A DNA stretch of 64,000 nt from positions 29,224,902 through 29,288,901 of the forward strand of contig CM075760.1 in assembly GCA_037974335.1 (NCBI GenBank), given 5' to 3'. The notes under the pieces were generated by a model. The model was not told the origin of the DNA, ran no database searches, and saw nothing but the letters and a program-made list of their open reading frames with translations. The stretch is from Prionace glauca (taxonomy: Eukaryota > Chordata > Chondrichthyes > Carcharhiniformes > Carcharhinidae). Shown piece by piece: positions 1 through 10,999 of this stretch. The stretch's first letter is position 1. Every line of letters starts with the position of its first letter. Position numbers and translations under genes: made by a program.

Positions 1-108
1 ACAAGGTTAATTGTAGCCGTTATCGAAGCACAGCCCAGTGCATGAATAATGAAATTAAGCTTCAGATTGCGTGATCATTGGTCACAAACTGGTTCAGCTG
101 CTGTCTTA

Positions 109-182
109 GTCTCTGTAGCGCAATTGGTCAGCGCGTTTGGCTATTAATGGAAAGGTTGGTGGTTCGAGACCACCCAAAGTCG
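109..182 (+). pseudogene. tRNA-Asn-like relic
   Basis: Length and most bases match eukaryotic tRNA-Asn, including the D-arm and the TTCGA of the T-loop. The anticodon position reads ATT instead of GTT, and the 3' acceptor arm (caaagtc) no longer pairs well with the 5' arm (gtctctg). A second, better copy with the same flanks lies at 6892. It is read as a decayed duplicate. Confidence 0.75.
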
Positions 183-424
183 GAATTTTACTATTTCCTC
201 ACCATCAGTATTCACGGGTAAACAGTTGCCTGTTCGCAATGGATCCGTGGGTGCCAATAAAAAATAGCTGTGAATTGTTCCTGTTATCTGTTATTACCAA
301 CATTATTTAATGATGATTGACTTCAAACATATTACACATAACATTTTATATATATATATATCTGTACACCATTACATGTATATATATCGTGTATATATAC
401 CTTTAAACATAAAAAAAAAACAAC

Positions 425-655
425 TGAAAAATGAGCTATTGGCTGAGCGTTTGTTCCAATTCCACATCCCTGCTTCCATTCATTCCTGGATAGATCATAA
501 ATCTGTCTAACCCAAACTGAAATGTGTTCAATGATGGAGCATCAACACCCTCTGGAGTAGAGAAATCCCAAGATTCACCAGCCTTTGAGTAAAGCATTTT
601 CTCCTCATCACAGTTCTAAATCATCAGCGCCTTATCCTGAGATTGTGTCTATGTC
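425..655 (-). mobile_element. LINE 3'-end fragment (CR1/L3-like), first copy
   Basis: The text around 'caccctctggagtagagaa' and 'ttctcctcatcacag' is the antisense of the C-terminal and 3' end of a CR1-type LINE found throughout cartilaginous fish. The same fragment with the same breakpoints lies at 7190-7410 between the same tRNAs, so the insertion came before the duplication of this block. Confidence 0.6.
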
Positions 656-714
656 GAAATAAAACTAAAGGTAGGTGACTCATGGATGAAGTAATAGTTT
701 GAAGCCAGCCAGAT

Positions 715-786
715 TCCCTGGTGGTCTAGTGGTTAGGATTCGGCGCTTTCACCACCACGGCCCGGGTTCGATTCCCGGTCAGGGAA
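715..786 (+). tRNA. tRNA-Glu (TTC), slightly degraded
   Basis: The 72-base cloverleaf has the acceptor pair tccctgg/tcaggga, the D-arm, anticodon TTC and the canonical B-box gggttcgattccc. The anticodon stem has two mismatches (cggcg against cacca) that the copies at 3747 and 8160 lack. No run of four T is seen within about 40 bases downstream. It may be a poor substrate or a recent pseudogene. Confidence 0.8.
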
Positions 787-1206
787 TGTAGATTTATTGC
801 TGTACAACAATCCTGTGTTACTTCCCGGTCTGCACCAGTTCTGTTGGAATCTGTATCAGGGAGATTTCCTCTTTAGTATCTGAATTGGAAATGTCACATT
901 TAAAGAACAGAGAAAAAAAGGAGCGACAGGTTACAAAGCGCTGATGGTACAAATGCTGAGATTATTGGAAGAAAGATGAAAATGATGCATTAATGAATGG
1001 GTAGAAATCATTGATCCCTTAGATATTTGCGAGACGAACGCTTTTAAATATTGGTGTTGGGGATAAGATGTACAATCAGATAGAAAGTAAGGGTTATCTT
1101 CCTGAATTCAGTGACATGGGCTCTCAGTCTGACCATCGGAACCTGCAGGAACACAGCGCAGTTGAACATTGCAGACAAGCTGATTTGCTCCATTAGTTTT
1201 CCAGTT

Positions 1207-1279
1207 GTTTCTGTAGTGTAGTGGTTATCACATTCGCCTAACACTCGAAAAGTCCCCCGTTCGAAACCGGGCAAAAACA
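1207..1279 (+). tRNA. tRNA-Val (AAC), degraded
   Basis: The 73-base tRNA-Val pattern has anticodon AAC and an intact A-box (tagtgtagtggttatcac). There is one mismatch in the T-stem (ccccg/ccggg) and one in the acceptor (gtttctg/caaaaac). The related copy at 6071 shares its flanks. It is likely weakened or non-functional. Confidence 0.7.
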
Positions 1280-1309
1280 TTCATTAAGCTTTCTCATGCC
1301 GGGGAAGGG

Positions 1310-1472
1310 AAAAAGACGCGGGTTGATGGGTTTTTGATGAGAGAGGGGATTAAGGGTTATGGGGAGAGGGCGGGAATGTGGAACTGAGCCACGACAGATC
1401 AGCCATGATCTTATTGAATGGCGGGCCAGGCTCGAAGGGCTAGTTGGCCTACTGCTGCTCCTATTTCTTATG
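1310..1472 (+). mobile_element. Retroposon 3' end (LINE/SINE tail)
   Basis: The segment ends in the widespread elasmobranch retroposon tail: 'gatcagccatgatctta', then an aggctcgaagggct motif, then cctattt-cttatgttc. It lies directly after tRNA-Val. A shorter copy of the same tail lies at 31200-31285. The element is cut at its 5' side. Confidence 0.6.
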
Positions 1473-1742
1473 TTCATTACCTGAACCTCGATGTTAGAGG
1501 CCTGTTATCATTGCCCTCAAATACTTTCCGTGAAATAAGAACCTATTTTACGTACTGACAGGGGAGTTCGATTTTGACATCGAGCACATATCCGCATCTC
1601 ATTCAGTCAACAAAGAATTTAATGGGTTTATAGGTGCTGACTAATATGGTTAATCACCATCTGATCACTGTTCGATAGTAGTCTGTGCTTAAAAAGACAG
1701 ATACGAGATATACAGAGGAAATGACACACATTTCACAGAAAA

Positions 1743-1914
1743 ATCACATGACGAAAAGGACACGACACACACTCCTGCTTTCAATCTGAGCTGTGAGGCT
1801 ACAGCAGTAAGGACCAAAACTCAAACCCATTTTACCAGCGGTGGGATGGGAACCCACACCTTCACAGAGACTGGAGTTTTAATCCAGCGCCTTTGACTGC
1901 TCGGCCACACTACT
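1743..1914 (-). pseudogene. tRNA-Leu (TAA)-like, decayed, with its 3' flank
   Basis: The tRNA part is 1833-1914 on the minus strand. Anticodon TAA sits in the stem-loop ctggattaaaactccag. The T-loop reads TTCCCAT instead of TTCGAAT, and the acceptor end is altered. A T4 run lies about 15 bases after the gene. The flank 1743-1832 reappears, inverted, at 63907-64000 beside another Leu-like tRNA. Confidence 0.7.
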
Positions 1915-2159
1915 ACATTAGGATGTATCATAATCATATTATTTAATGGAAATGTTACTGAAATTCGTATAAAGCAATGCAGTTGGGGAAGACCATCGGG
2001 AGGATTGAGTCAGATCTTTCCCTGTACCAGATAAGCCTGAACTGTGTAACAAACAGAAATCATTTCCAGTCAGAAACACAATGAGCGGCACTGAACGGAC
2101 AGCATCATTTAAACTGTCCTTAAGCTCGTCGCTTCTCAATTTCCTTTTTGCTCTGTTTT

Positions 2160-2400
2160 TTGAAGGTCAGCAGTGGGGGTGTGGAAATGGCCTTCGCGTG
2201 ATATTCGCCTCCATCGATTGTACACTTAAGAAGATGCCACAGCTTCTGAACTCTGGGGATTGACTGGGGGAGGAAGAACACTGACCGCCGGATCCCACAG
2301 GAGGTCGGTGCGTGATTTTCTTTGGTGTGTCGCATCGGAGCTGACGATTGATGAGTCAAATGCAATATTCTGTTCTTACAGGGACATCTGTCAAAAACGG
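2160..2400 (-). mobile_element. Penelope-like element fragment, copy 1
   Basis: The antisense reading resembles the late reverse-transcriptase region of Penelope-like retroelements of sharks, with a recognisable motif of the form LAKAI(S/P)TPPLL. The piece is short, old and broken. It ends next to tRNA-Leu, and the copy at 8810-9410 ends at a matching junction, so both come from one insertion later duplicated. Confidence 0.55.
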
Positions 2401-2472
2401 CACCGCACACACTCCTGCATCCAACCACAGATGTTGGATTTCAACTCCAAGGTCAAAAAATTGCACCAACTC

Positions 2473-2554
2473 TGGCAGCGGTGGGATTCGAACCCACGCC
2501 TCGATAGAGACTGGAGCCTAAATCCAGCGCCTTAGACCGCTCGGCCACGCTACC
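2473..2554 (-). tRNA. tRNA-Leu (TAG)
   Basis: This is a complete 82-base class II tRNA on the minus strand. It has acceptor ggtagcg/cgctgcc plus discriminator A, the D-arm, anticodon TAG in ctggatttaggctccag, a short variable arm, and the T-arm gtgggttcgaatcccac. A run of six T on the minus strand (2455-2460) lies 12 bases after the gene and fits a Pol III terminator. It is the best preserved Leu gene of the window. Confidence 0.95.
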
Positions 2555-2559
2555 ACACA

Positions 2560-3560
2560 GCAAGATGTCATAATCATGTATTTTCATTGCATTAATACTG
2601 AAATATATCAGAATCCGTGGAGCTGGGATGGGCCATGAGGAAATCGTATCCGAATCAGATGATCCTGGAATGTGCAGCAAACAAAAATCATCTCCAGTCA
2701 GAGACACAATGAGCTGCAGTGAGGAGCCGGCTCCATTTAAACTGAATTAACCTCGTCTGGACCCCAGAAAGGACAATATGTCTTCTTGTTGAACTGGCTC
2801 AGGGTTTTCACTTGAGAAATGACAGAACACACGGCGAGGCTGAGATTTGAGCGTTCTGCAGGGAAATAACTGAAATTTATTGTCACTGATTGGAGGAGAG
2901 CAATAAATCTTCATTTCCTGACCTGCAATCAAAACAGCAGTGAAAGCTTCAAACTCTAACCACCAGACCAGCAGATTACAGCGGGTTTTACAATTTGTTT
3001 TGTCCATGATCCTGTTGTTACTTTAATTTCCACGCCAGACCACTTGCACCAAAACCTAACACCTGCGAAATGTTACCATTTTCAACACCAGGGAAGTGTT
3101 CAGCCAATTGCAGCAATAATTCTACAATAGTTATCCCGTCCGAATCCCATGGAATGAAACTGGGCAGATTTTTTTTTTCCGAATCCTTTTTATTGAATAC
3201 TGAGGGAAAAGTTCTATTCTTCATATTTTTGTAAATTTTAATTAGTCTGATGGGTTCACCCTGCATTCTCTAATTGTGAAATCAGGGGTCAGTCCTTAAA
3301 AGCGGCAGAATGTAAGGTTGGAGGATGTTTTATTTGACACAAGGAATGATGGACAAGGTAACACTGAGCTGGTGATGGCGGAACCCGGGTGTTCCAATGA
3401 TGCAAAGTCATCATTTTCACCACCATGGGCTCGATGACAGGTGTCAAGTGTGGAAATAAGCAGAGTGCGTTTTTATAATGAGAAACCTGCCTATTGTGTG
3501 ACGGAAGAGAAGGAAGAGAAACGCTAAAATGAGGATGATCTGCTGATTGGGAAAGTCACT
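2560..3560. other. Gene-free flank, duplicated downstream of tRNA-Leu
   Basis: No gene is seen. The stretch 2575-2960 is repeated at about 9560-9920 with scattered differences (for example the shared string 'gatgggc-atga-gaaatcgt' and 'caaacaaaaatcatctcc'). At 3370-3440 there are weak traces of a tRNA-Glu 3' half. Confidence 0.55.
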
Positions 3561-3567
3561 GTCAGCT

Positions 3568-3602
3568 TCCCTGTTGGATCAGTGGTTTGGATTCTGCACT
3601 GT
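3568..3602 (+). pseudogene. tRNA-Glu 5'-half relic
   Basis: The string tccctgttggatcagtggtt and the bases after it match the first half of tRNA-Glu with several changes. No 3' half follows. The intact Glu gene lies 180 bases downstream. Confidence 0.5.
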
Positions 3603-3746
3603 GGCCACAAGTTTATATCACTTGTGTGTGATATAAACATGGCAATGTGACGGAGAAACTTGTATTTGGTGAATAAAACGACAGAAACAAAACAAAAGGC
3701 AGTTGGCTCATGGATAATATAATACTTTATAGTGTAGTAATCAGCT

Positions 3747-3818
3747 TCCCTGGTTGTCAAGTGGTTAGGATTCGGTGCTTTCACCGCCGCGGCCCGGGTT
3801 CGATTCCCGGTCAGGGAA
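3747..3818 (+). tRNA. tRNA-Glu (TTC)
   Basis: All stems pair in this 72-base cloverleaf. The anticodon stem is cggtg/cgccg, the anticodon is TTC, and the T-arm is cgggttcgattcccg. The D-arm has two changes from consensus (tt for tg, aa for ta). The downstream 260 bases match those after the Glu gene at 715. There is no T4 run near the end. Confidence 0.9.
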
Positions 3819-4084
3819 TGTAGATTTATTGCTGTACAACAATCCTGTGTTACTTCCCGGTCTGCACCAGTTCTGTTGGAGTCGCTATCAGGGAGATTTC
3901 CTCTTTAGTACCTGAATTGGAAATGTTACATTTAAAGAACAAAGGGAAAAGGGAGTGACAGGCTACAAAGCACTGATGAGACAAAATGCGGATGATTTTT
4001 GGAAGAAAGATGAAAATGATGAATTAATGAATGGGTAGAAATCATTGCTCCCTTAGATATTTGCGAGACAAACGCTTTTAAATG

Positions 4085-4740
4085 TTTTTATTCTAACATG
4101 AATCATAAGAGGAGGAGCAGGCCACTCGGCCCATCGAGATTTCCACCATTCAATATCATCATGGCTGATCTTTGGATATAACTTAGTTTTTCCAGCAACT
4201 CCCCATATCCCTGAATTCTCCAAGAAATCAGAAACCTGTTTATCCCAACTTTATATGTGCTTGATGATGGGACATACATCACTGTCAGGTACAGAGAATG
4301 CCAAAGATTCTCACCCTTTGAGTGAAGCAATTTCTGCTTATCTTAGCCCTAAGTGATAATCTGTGCCGCATTAGGTCAGATTCCCGAACAGCAGAAAAAA
4401 GAAAATCTCTCAGCCTTCTTCCATCAAACCGAATCAGAACTGTGTAGGTTCAAAGAGATCACCTCATATTCTTCTAAACTACAGACAATTTCATCATAGG
4501 ACAACTCACTGACCCCAGGGAGCAATCTGGTGAACCTTCTCCTTACCGTTTCTAATGCAAAGCATAAACATTTTTAAATGTGACTGTCACATCTGTGCAG
4601 AATATTCAACCTGACTTCAACAAAACCCTGTGTAACAGGAGAAAAACCTCGTTATTTTTAAACTCCTGTCTGCCGCCAGCAAGAACAAAATGTAATTTCC
4701 TTCCAATTAACTGCTGCACCTACATGTGTATTCCTTGTGT
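4085..4740 (-). mobile_element. LINE 3' segment (CR1/L3-like)
   Basis: This is an antisense LINE 3' part: 'caggccactcggcccatcga' near the 3' end, then traces of the C-terminal reverse-transcriptase region ('ctcaccctttgagtgaagca', 'ggtgaaccttctccttacc'). It interrupts the duplicated Glu-Val flank right after 'acgcttttaaatg', which is continuous at 1034-1070. It therefore inserted after that duplication. Confidence 0.65.
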
Positions 4741-4950
4741 AAATACATCTATTCTATTCTTAATATCAACATTTATATTTTTCAGCTCCTCAAATATGTT
4801 CTGGTCATTCTATATTTTTTCACGAAGAAGAAAATCGGTTTACTTTCCAAAGTTGCACCCGATCTGCCCCTATACTTAGAAGAGCACTCTGTTCCACCTC
4901 CCACTCGGCCGCCTTTTTCCTACGGTTTATTGTAACTAAACTTTGTGTGG

Positions 4951-5023
4951 AGGCTCCAGCGAGAATTGAACTCGCGACCCCTGGTTTACTAGACCAGTGC
5001 TCTAACCACTGAGCTATGGAGCC
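4951..5023 (-). tRNA. tRNA-Thr (AGT)
   Basis: The 73-base gene has acceptor ggctcca/tggagcc, the D-arm tagctcagtggttagagca, anticodon AGT in ctggtctagtaaaccag, and the T-arm cgcgagttcaattctcg. All stems pair. A sister copy with anticodon CGT lies at 12736. Confidence 0.92.
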
Positions 5024-5372
5024 AAATGCTATCGCCACCTTGCGGTACGAATAGCATTATCAGTGGATTGAGGAGCAGGATGGGGTTTGAGGTGGGGGAT
5101 TTTTGATGAATGTGGAAATGTCTGAGGTGGAGAGCAGAAAGTTAAAAGCCGCAACTTGAAAGTGACATGATTTGACATGTGTGCTGTATGTGTATTTGAC
5201 ATGTATGTTGTGTATCTGACATGTATGTTCTTCAGAGTTTTTCGTTAGTGTTACACCTCTGACTTCTCCAGCTCCGATGCCAGTTCATCCAGCTGGAAGA
5301 TTTAAATGTTGTTCCCTTCACTGACGCTGTGAGGCGGGTTTTCATTAAATAAAGAATTGAACAAAAAATGAT

Positions 5373-5437
5373 TCACTCCGAGACTGGGAATCGAAACCGC
5401 GTCACGGCGCCGATCCTGATCACTGGACCCTCAGTGA
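5373..5437 (-). pseudogene. tRNA-Glu/Asp-like relic
   Basis: On the minus strand the ends tcact/agtga pair, the T-loop motif ttcgattccca is kept, and the D-arm resembles tRNA-Glu (gtccagtgatcaggat). The molecule is about 65 bases and the anticodon arm is disrupted. It lies between Thr and Val in the duplicated block. Confidence 0.45.
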
Positions 5438-6070
5438 TGCTGATGTGAAAGATTTGTAATGAATTGACCATCTCTGTGCCCATTGCTTTATTTCCAATAA
5501 TTTTCAACAAAAATAAGTCACGATGAGAAATGACTGGAAGCGAAAATGACAGGATTTGAAGCTCAGTTAGAAATTCCCCATCCATCCTCTGGGCAGGGAT
5601 TGCAGTCTCAATGTTCGCAATTCTGCAGCTTATATCGGCAAACAGCCATTCAGTCTGTGTTCCTGTCTGTCTTCTCGATCGGAGTAACTCCGTTTGATAA
5701 AGTGTCATCTGGACTCGAAACGTCCGCCCTTTTCACTCCTTACAAGTGCTGTCAGACATTGGGAGATTTTGGAGCATTTCCTCTTTTCCCATCCGCAGTA
5801 ATTTGCTTTTATCACTGAAGACAATTGATTGGGATTATTCGAAGAAAGATGAAAATGATGCATTAATGAATGGGTAGAAATCATTGCTCCCTTAGATATT
5901 TGCCAGATGAAAGTTTTGAGGTTGGGGATAAGTTGTACAATCAGATTGAAATAACGGTTATCTTCCTGAATTCAGTGACATGGGCTCTCAGTCTGACCAT
6001 CGGATCCTGCAGCAACATGGCCTAGTTGAATATTGCAGACACGCAGATTCGCTATAGTGCACTGCCAGCT

Positions 6071-6143
6071 GTTTCTGTAGTGTAGTGGTTATCACGTTCA
6101 TTTAACAGACAGAAGGTCCCCGGTTCAAAACCAGGCAGAAACA
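6071..6143 (+). tRNA. tRNA-Val (AAC), damaged anticodon stem
   Basis: The acceptor gtttctg/cagaaac is perfect and the A- and B-boxes are recognisable. The anticodon stem (ttcat/acaga) has lost two pairs and the T-stem has one mismatch. The anticodon is still AAC. It is a probable pseudogene and a duplicate of the copy at 1207. Confidence 0.65.
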
Positions 6144-6891
6144 ATTATTAAGCTTTCTCGTGTGGTGGAAGGGAAAACTGTTTGATTTCAGTTTGTTGCT
6201 CAACATGAACCGAACTTCGATGTTAAACACATGTTATCGTTGATCTGATATCACCCTCAAATATTTTCTGTGAAATTATAAACACGTTATTTTGACGAAA
6301 AGACAGGGAAGTCGATTTTGACACCGAGCATTTATCCGCATCTTATTCAGTCTACAACAGATTTAATGGGTTTCTAGGTGCAGATTAATATGGTTAATCA
6401 CCGTCTGAAATATCTGATAGTAGTATGTGCTCAAAAAGACAGATGCAAGTGATACTGTAAGTGAACTAGAGGAAATGGCACACATTTCACGGAAGAATAT
6501 ATTTTAAAATCGTTTTTCATCACTAAGAAACAGGAGAAACCAATCAGACAGATGAGGGAATCGAGACTCAGTGCGGATCTACTGGACTTTCCTGAAACGG
6601 ACAGAATTTATGTGCCTGAATGTTTCAATCCCATAATAAAAATGCTGATCAGTTCCCTTTGCCTCCCGTTGAATTCCTCTCTGTGGTAAGAGACGTGGAT
6701 TTATTTTACCTTCCCGTTCATAGGAGAAAGGGAATAACCAATACACTACAGCAGTGCTGCGGGATCAACGGAACTAAAGAGACTTGTATAGAATTGTAAA
6801 CAGTGCCGTCATACTGCAGTTCTGGAACAGGTTTTCAGAAATAGAATTGTGATCACTGACACACTAGTTTAGAATTTACTTAATACCGACT

Positions 6892-6966
6892 ATCTCTGTG
6901 GTGCAATTCGTCAGCGCGTTCGGCTGTTAACCGTAAAGGTTGGTGGTTTGAAACCACACAGGGACG
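6892..6966 (+). tRNA. tRNA-Asn (GTT), with one extra base
   Basis: Anticodon GTT is in the right context (ttcggctgttaacc). An added T lies in the 3' side of the anticodon stem (ccgtaaagg for ccgaaagg), giving 75 bases. The first acceptor base is A instead of G. A T4 run follows at once (gaattttac). It is a borderline gene or pseudogene, and its flanks match those at 109. Confidence 0.65.
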
Positions 6967-7189
6967 GAATTTTACTATTTTCTCACCATCAGCATTCACA
7001 GCAAACAGTTGCCTGTTGGCAATGGGTCCGTTGGTGCCAATACAAAATAGCTGTCAATTGTTCCCGGCTGTACTGTTATCTGGTGTTACCAACATTATTT
7101 AATGACGATTGATTTCTAACACATCACATAAAACATTATATGTTCCATTACACCACTAAATTTTGAAAAAAGTGCAATCGAAACATGAA

Positions 7190-7660
7190 CATGTGGCTGA
7201 GCATTTGTTCCAATTCCATATCCTTGTTTCCATTCATTCCTGGAATGATCATAAATCTGTCTAACCCAAACTGAAATATGTTCAATGATGGAGCATCAGA
7301 ACCCTCTGGAGTAGAGAATTCCCAAGATTCACCAGCCTTTGAGTGAAGCAATTTCTCCTCATCTCAGCCCTCAATCATCAGCACCTTATCCTGAGATTGT
7401 GCCCCCGTGTTTCAGATTCCCGGATCAGGAGAAATAATGTTTCAGTTTTTCAGTGCTACCTATTGTTTCCCATTAAAGCTGTTGAGATTTTCCAGCATTT
7501 TCTGTTTTTGATTCAGATTCCAGCATCCTCAGGTTTTGCTTTCATTCTGTCCAAAATGCGGGGATCCAAACTGCACAGACTGTTCCAAATATGGTCTCAA
7601 CATAACCCTGAATTACTGGAGAAAGAATTCAAACACTTCAAAACTTAACTCCGAGCTCAA
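7190..7660 (-). mobile_element. LINE 3' fragment, second copy
   Basis: The first 220 bases repeat the fragment at 425-655 almost exactly, and it lies again between tRNA-Asn and tRNA-Glu. This copy keeps a further 250 bases of the LINE. Confidence 0.6.
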
Positions 7661-8159
7661 GGCTGGAAGGAGAATGTGACAGTGGATAATTCTCACTGTG
7701 TACATTCCTGTCATCAGTAACTGGATCAGGAAGATAAGATATGTGTGTTTCTTTGTACTGTTATCTGTAAACTCCATCTCCTCTCAATGCCGTGTATCAT
7801 CCTTTGGCTTTCCCTACTTCCCAATTTGGTAAATGACTTGTTCCCGTTACCCTCCGTGTTGAAAACCTGCTGTGTGTTACCTTCCAAGTTTCACAGGAAC
7901 CACAGTGATGGGTTTGGTGGGATTTGGAAATTGAAAGCGCCACATGAGCAGCTTGCGGGGCCATTTCACCTCACTGTCCATTTCCTGTTCCAGCTAACAG
8001 GAATCACTGCTTTTATTGGCTCAAACTGTCACTTGTGTGTGATCTAAACACAGCAATGTGAAGGATAAACTTGTATTTGGTGAATTAAACAGTCTGAAGT
8101 AAAATAAATAGCAATTGGTTCATGGATATGTTCATCTTTAAAAAAAAATTGTATCAGCT

Positions 8160-8231
8160 TCCCTGGTGGTCTAGTGGTTAGGATTCGGCGCTTTCACCGC
8201 TGCGGCCCGGGTTCGATTCCCGGTTAGGGAA
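8160..8231 (+). tRNA. tRNA-Glu (TTC)
   Basis: This 72-base gene has the consensus D-arm (ggtctagtggttaggattc), anticodon TTC, stem cggcg/cgctg with one G-T wobble, and T-arm cgggttcgattcccg. In the acceptor one C is changed to T, which still pairs as a wobble. No T4 run lies close downstream. Confidence 0.92.
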
Positions 8232-8809
8232 TGTAGATTTATTGTTGTACAACAATCCTGTGTTACTTCCACTTCTCTCGGAATCAATATCCTCTTTAAC
8301 GTCTGAATTGGAAATGTCACATGAAAAGAACAAAAAAGAGAGAGAGCGATAGGCTACAAAGCGCAGATGATATAAAATGCTGATGTTAAAATCTGACTGT
8401 TAATAGGGAAAACTTTATTCCTTCTACTGACACAAATACCTCGCAGATCTGGGTCCAAATCTTGTGCTCAGTGACAAGAAAACACTTTCATTGAATTCAG
8501 CAGTAACTTTCCTACCTCCAGTGAAGAAGAGGCAGTTTTCACTCAGAAGCAGCAACTGTGAGATTAAGTGGAGAGGGGGATAAGGACAGGTTAAAGCAGT
8601 GTGAATTGTCTCAAGCCTGGACACTTACTAGGATTTTGCAAGCCCAGGCCAAAAGGTGGGGGTTACAAGTCGTGTTTCATGAACGCAAAATCCCGGTTGA
8701 AGCCGTTCTGTGTATTTGGAATTTGTCTATCAGATCTGTTCAGCGATTCTGTGTTGTGGTGTGTCTTGAAGGCCGCCTTGGAGAAAGCTTACCCGAAGAT
8801 CGGTGGGTG

Positions 8810-9410
8810 AATGCCCTTCACTGCTTAAGTGTTCCCCGACAGGAATGGAATAGCCTTGTCGGCTGTGAAGCGGTGTCCATTCATCTGTTGGAGTATCTGC
8901 ATGGTCTGGGCGATATACCATGATAAGGAATATCCTTTCAAGCAATGGATGAGGTAGACCACGGTGGCTCAGTTACATGTGTATATATGGTCTACCTGGT
9001 GGATTTTGTTCTCACGTTTGATGATGACATCCATTTCAATGATCCAACACATCTTGCAGAGGTTGCCGTGGCGGTGGTGTGTGGTGTCATTGTCGCTGTT
9101 CTCCTGCAGGCTGGGTAGTTTTCTGCGAACAATGGTCTGTTTGAGGTTGAACTGTGTTTTGAAGGCAAGTAGGTGGGTGTGGAGATGGCCTTCGCGAGAT
9201 ATTTGTCTTCATCAATTGCATGCTGAAGGTTCCCAAGAAGACACTGTAGCTTCTCCACTCTGGGGACGTGCTGGAGAAGGAAGGGCCTCTAACATTATCC
9301 CTGTATGCATTCTGAGGAGGTCGGTGAGATTTCCTTTTTGCAATGGCGCGTCGGAACTGTCGATTGATGAGTCAAGCGCAATATCCCGTTCTTGCAAGGG
9401 TGTTTGTCAA
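8810..9410 (-). mobile_element. Penelope-like element fragment, copy 2
   Basis: The antisense reading resembles the late part of a Penelope-type reverse transcriptase, including the (L)AKAISTP motif and a downstream Cys/His-poor stretch ending in a lysine-rich piece. It is broken by several interruptions. It is longer than the copy at 2160 and shares the junction beside tRNA-Leu. Confidence 0.6.
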
Positions 9411-9453
9411 AATAATAACGAGACCACACACACCCCTGCGTTATACTGCTCGC

Positions 9454-9534
9454 TGGAAGTTGGGGGATTTGAATCCAGCCTCTAGAGAGACTGGAGTTTA
9501 AATCCAGCGCCTTAGACCGCTCGGCCACACTACC
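9454..9534 (-). pseudogene. tRNA-Leu (TAA)-like, decayed T-arm
   Basis: The 5' half and the anticodon arm (ctggatttaaactccag, TAA) are good. The T-stem no longer pairs and one base is missing, giving 81 bases. It is flanked by the same sequences as the gene at 2473, so it is a diverged duplicate with a different anticodon. Confidence 0.7.
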
Positions 9535-9924
9535 ACACAAGGATACGTGATAATACTGTCATCTCACTGCACTGACACTGAAACATGTTAAAATCAGTGG
9601 AGTTGGGATGGGCGATGAAGAAATCGTCACCGAATCAGATGATTCTGGAATGTGCAGCAAACAAAAATCATCTCCAGTCAGAAACACAATGAGCTGCAGT
9701 GAAGGTTCGGCTCCATTTAAACTGTCCTTAACCTCGTCTGCTCCTCAGATGGGAGAATATGGCTTCCTGTTGAATTTGCTGCGAGTCTTTACCTGAGAAA
9801 GGACAGAACACAAGGCGAGATTGCGATTTGTGCCTGCTGCCGGGAAGTAATTGATATTTATTATCACGGATTGGAGGAGAACAATAAAGCTTCACTTCCT
9901 GACCTACAATCAAAATAGCAGTGA

Positions 9925-10990
9925 AAGTGGATTTGAAACTGAGGTTTTCTCACGAAGATTTGAACCTCACCCACTGCTCTGCTCAGCATTCATTCCTTTA
10001 GGTGACTGCAGAATTAATTCTTCGTTCAATGCAATCAAATCCTTCCAAATATTCCAGTTTGTTTGTTCCTGTTTCACTTTCAGATACCTTCATTAATGCT
10101 CATCAGCGATAACTTGCTAAACTCCAGCCAGAAATTGAACAAGACTGAAACCAGTTGTTGACATCCTTGATTTTTGGATGTTTGCATCTCCTCAAGTCTC
10201 TGTCCGTCTTTGTGTCTGTGTGTGTGTGTGTTGCTCTGTGCATCAATGTGATTTTGTTCCCAGAAGGAGTGAGCACATTTTTACATCACAAACTGTGTTC
10301 ACTTTTTCATTCACCTCACTGGCAAATGGTACAGAAAATAACAACATGTTTGAAAGTAGAGAGAAAGATTGACTGATTCTGGTTCCTATTTTGATTGGCT
10401 ATTGCTTATTGATTCGGTATCCGTATATCACAGAGGATAATTGGCATTTTCACTGATCAACACTTAAACTGACAGTGGATTCACTAGGTGTGATGGTGGG
10501 TTCCAGTTCTATATCTGCAATCACATCAAAAACTTCTATCAGTTACTGTGAACACAGTGTTTCTAATAGTTTGAAAACATACCAAAGCATAATCTAATAG
10601 CTCTTGTATTATTTGAAAAGAATATTTATAGATCTATTTGCATGTCAACTTATTGAATAACAGTGTGACCAGCAAAGCTTGAACCATGTTTCTTTGTTGC
10701 AGAAGGACACACAGTGTGTCTATGTTGAGAATATAAGTAGAAGCAGGAATAGAGGAAAACTGTGTGGCTCACGGTGCGAACAAGCCTCCAGCCTTTCAAA
10801 TAACAGCTAACTTTCCTGAATAATTTTACTACAGCAATACAGCAATAGTTTAAATTCAGGACATTCGTTGCCTGGATTGAATTCAATTCTCTGTCTAGAT
10901 GTTGTGCAAATTGTTATAATTGTTACTGTTTTGAATAACATTATATTGGATTCTGAAACTTAACTCTGTTTTTCTCTTCATGTTTGCTGC
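9925..10990. other. Gene-free stretch
   Basis: No gene or clear repeat is seen except a short (TG)n run near 10213-10233. An isolated ATTTGCAT octamer lies at 10636, far from any Ig segment. Confidence 0.5.
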
Positions 10991-10999
10991 CAGACCTGC

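Noticed and set aside
8558-8923. 121-codon plus frame.
   Set aside because: It overlaps the edge of the Penelope-like fragment and resembles no protein.
10636-10643. ATTTGCAT octamer as an Ig promoter or enhancer element (also near 22947).
   Set aside because: It is more than 20 kb from the Ig segments and expected by chance at this base composition.
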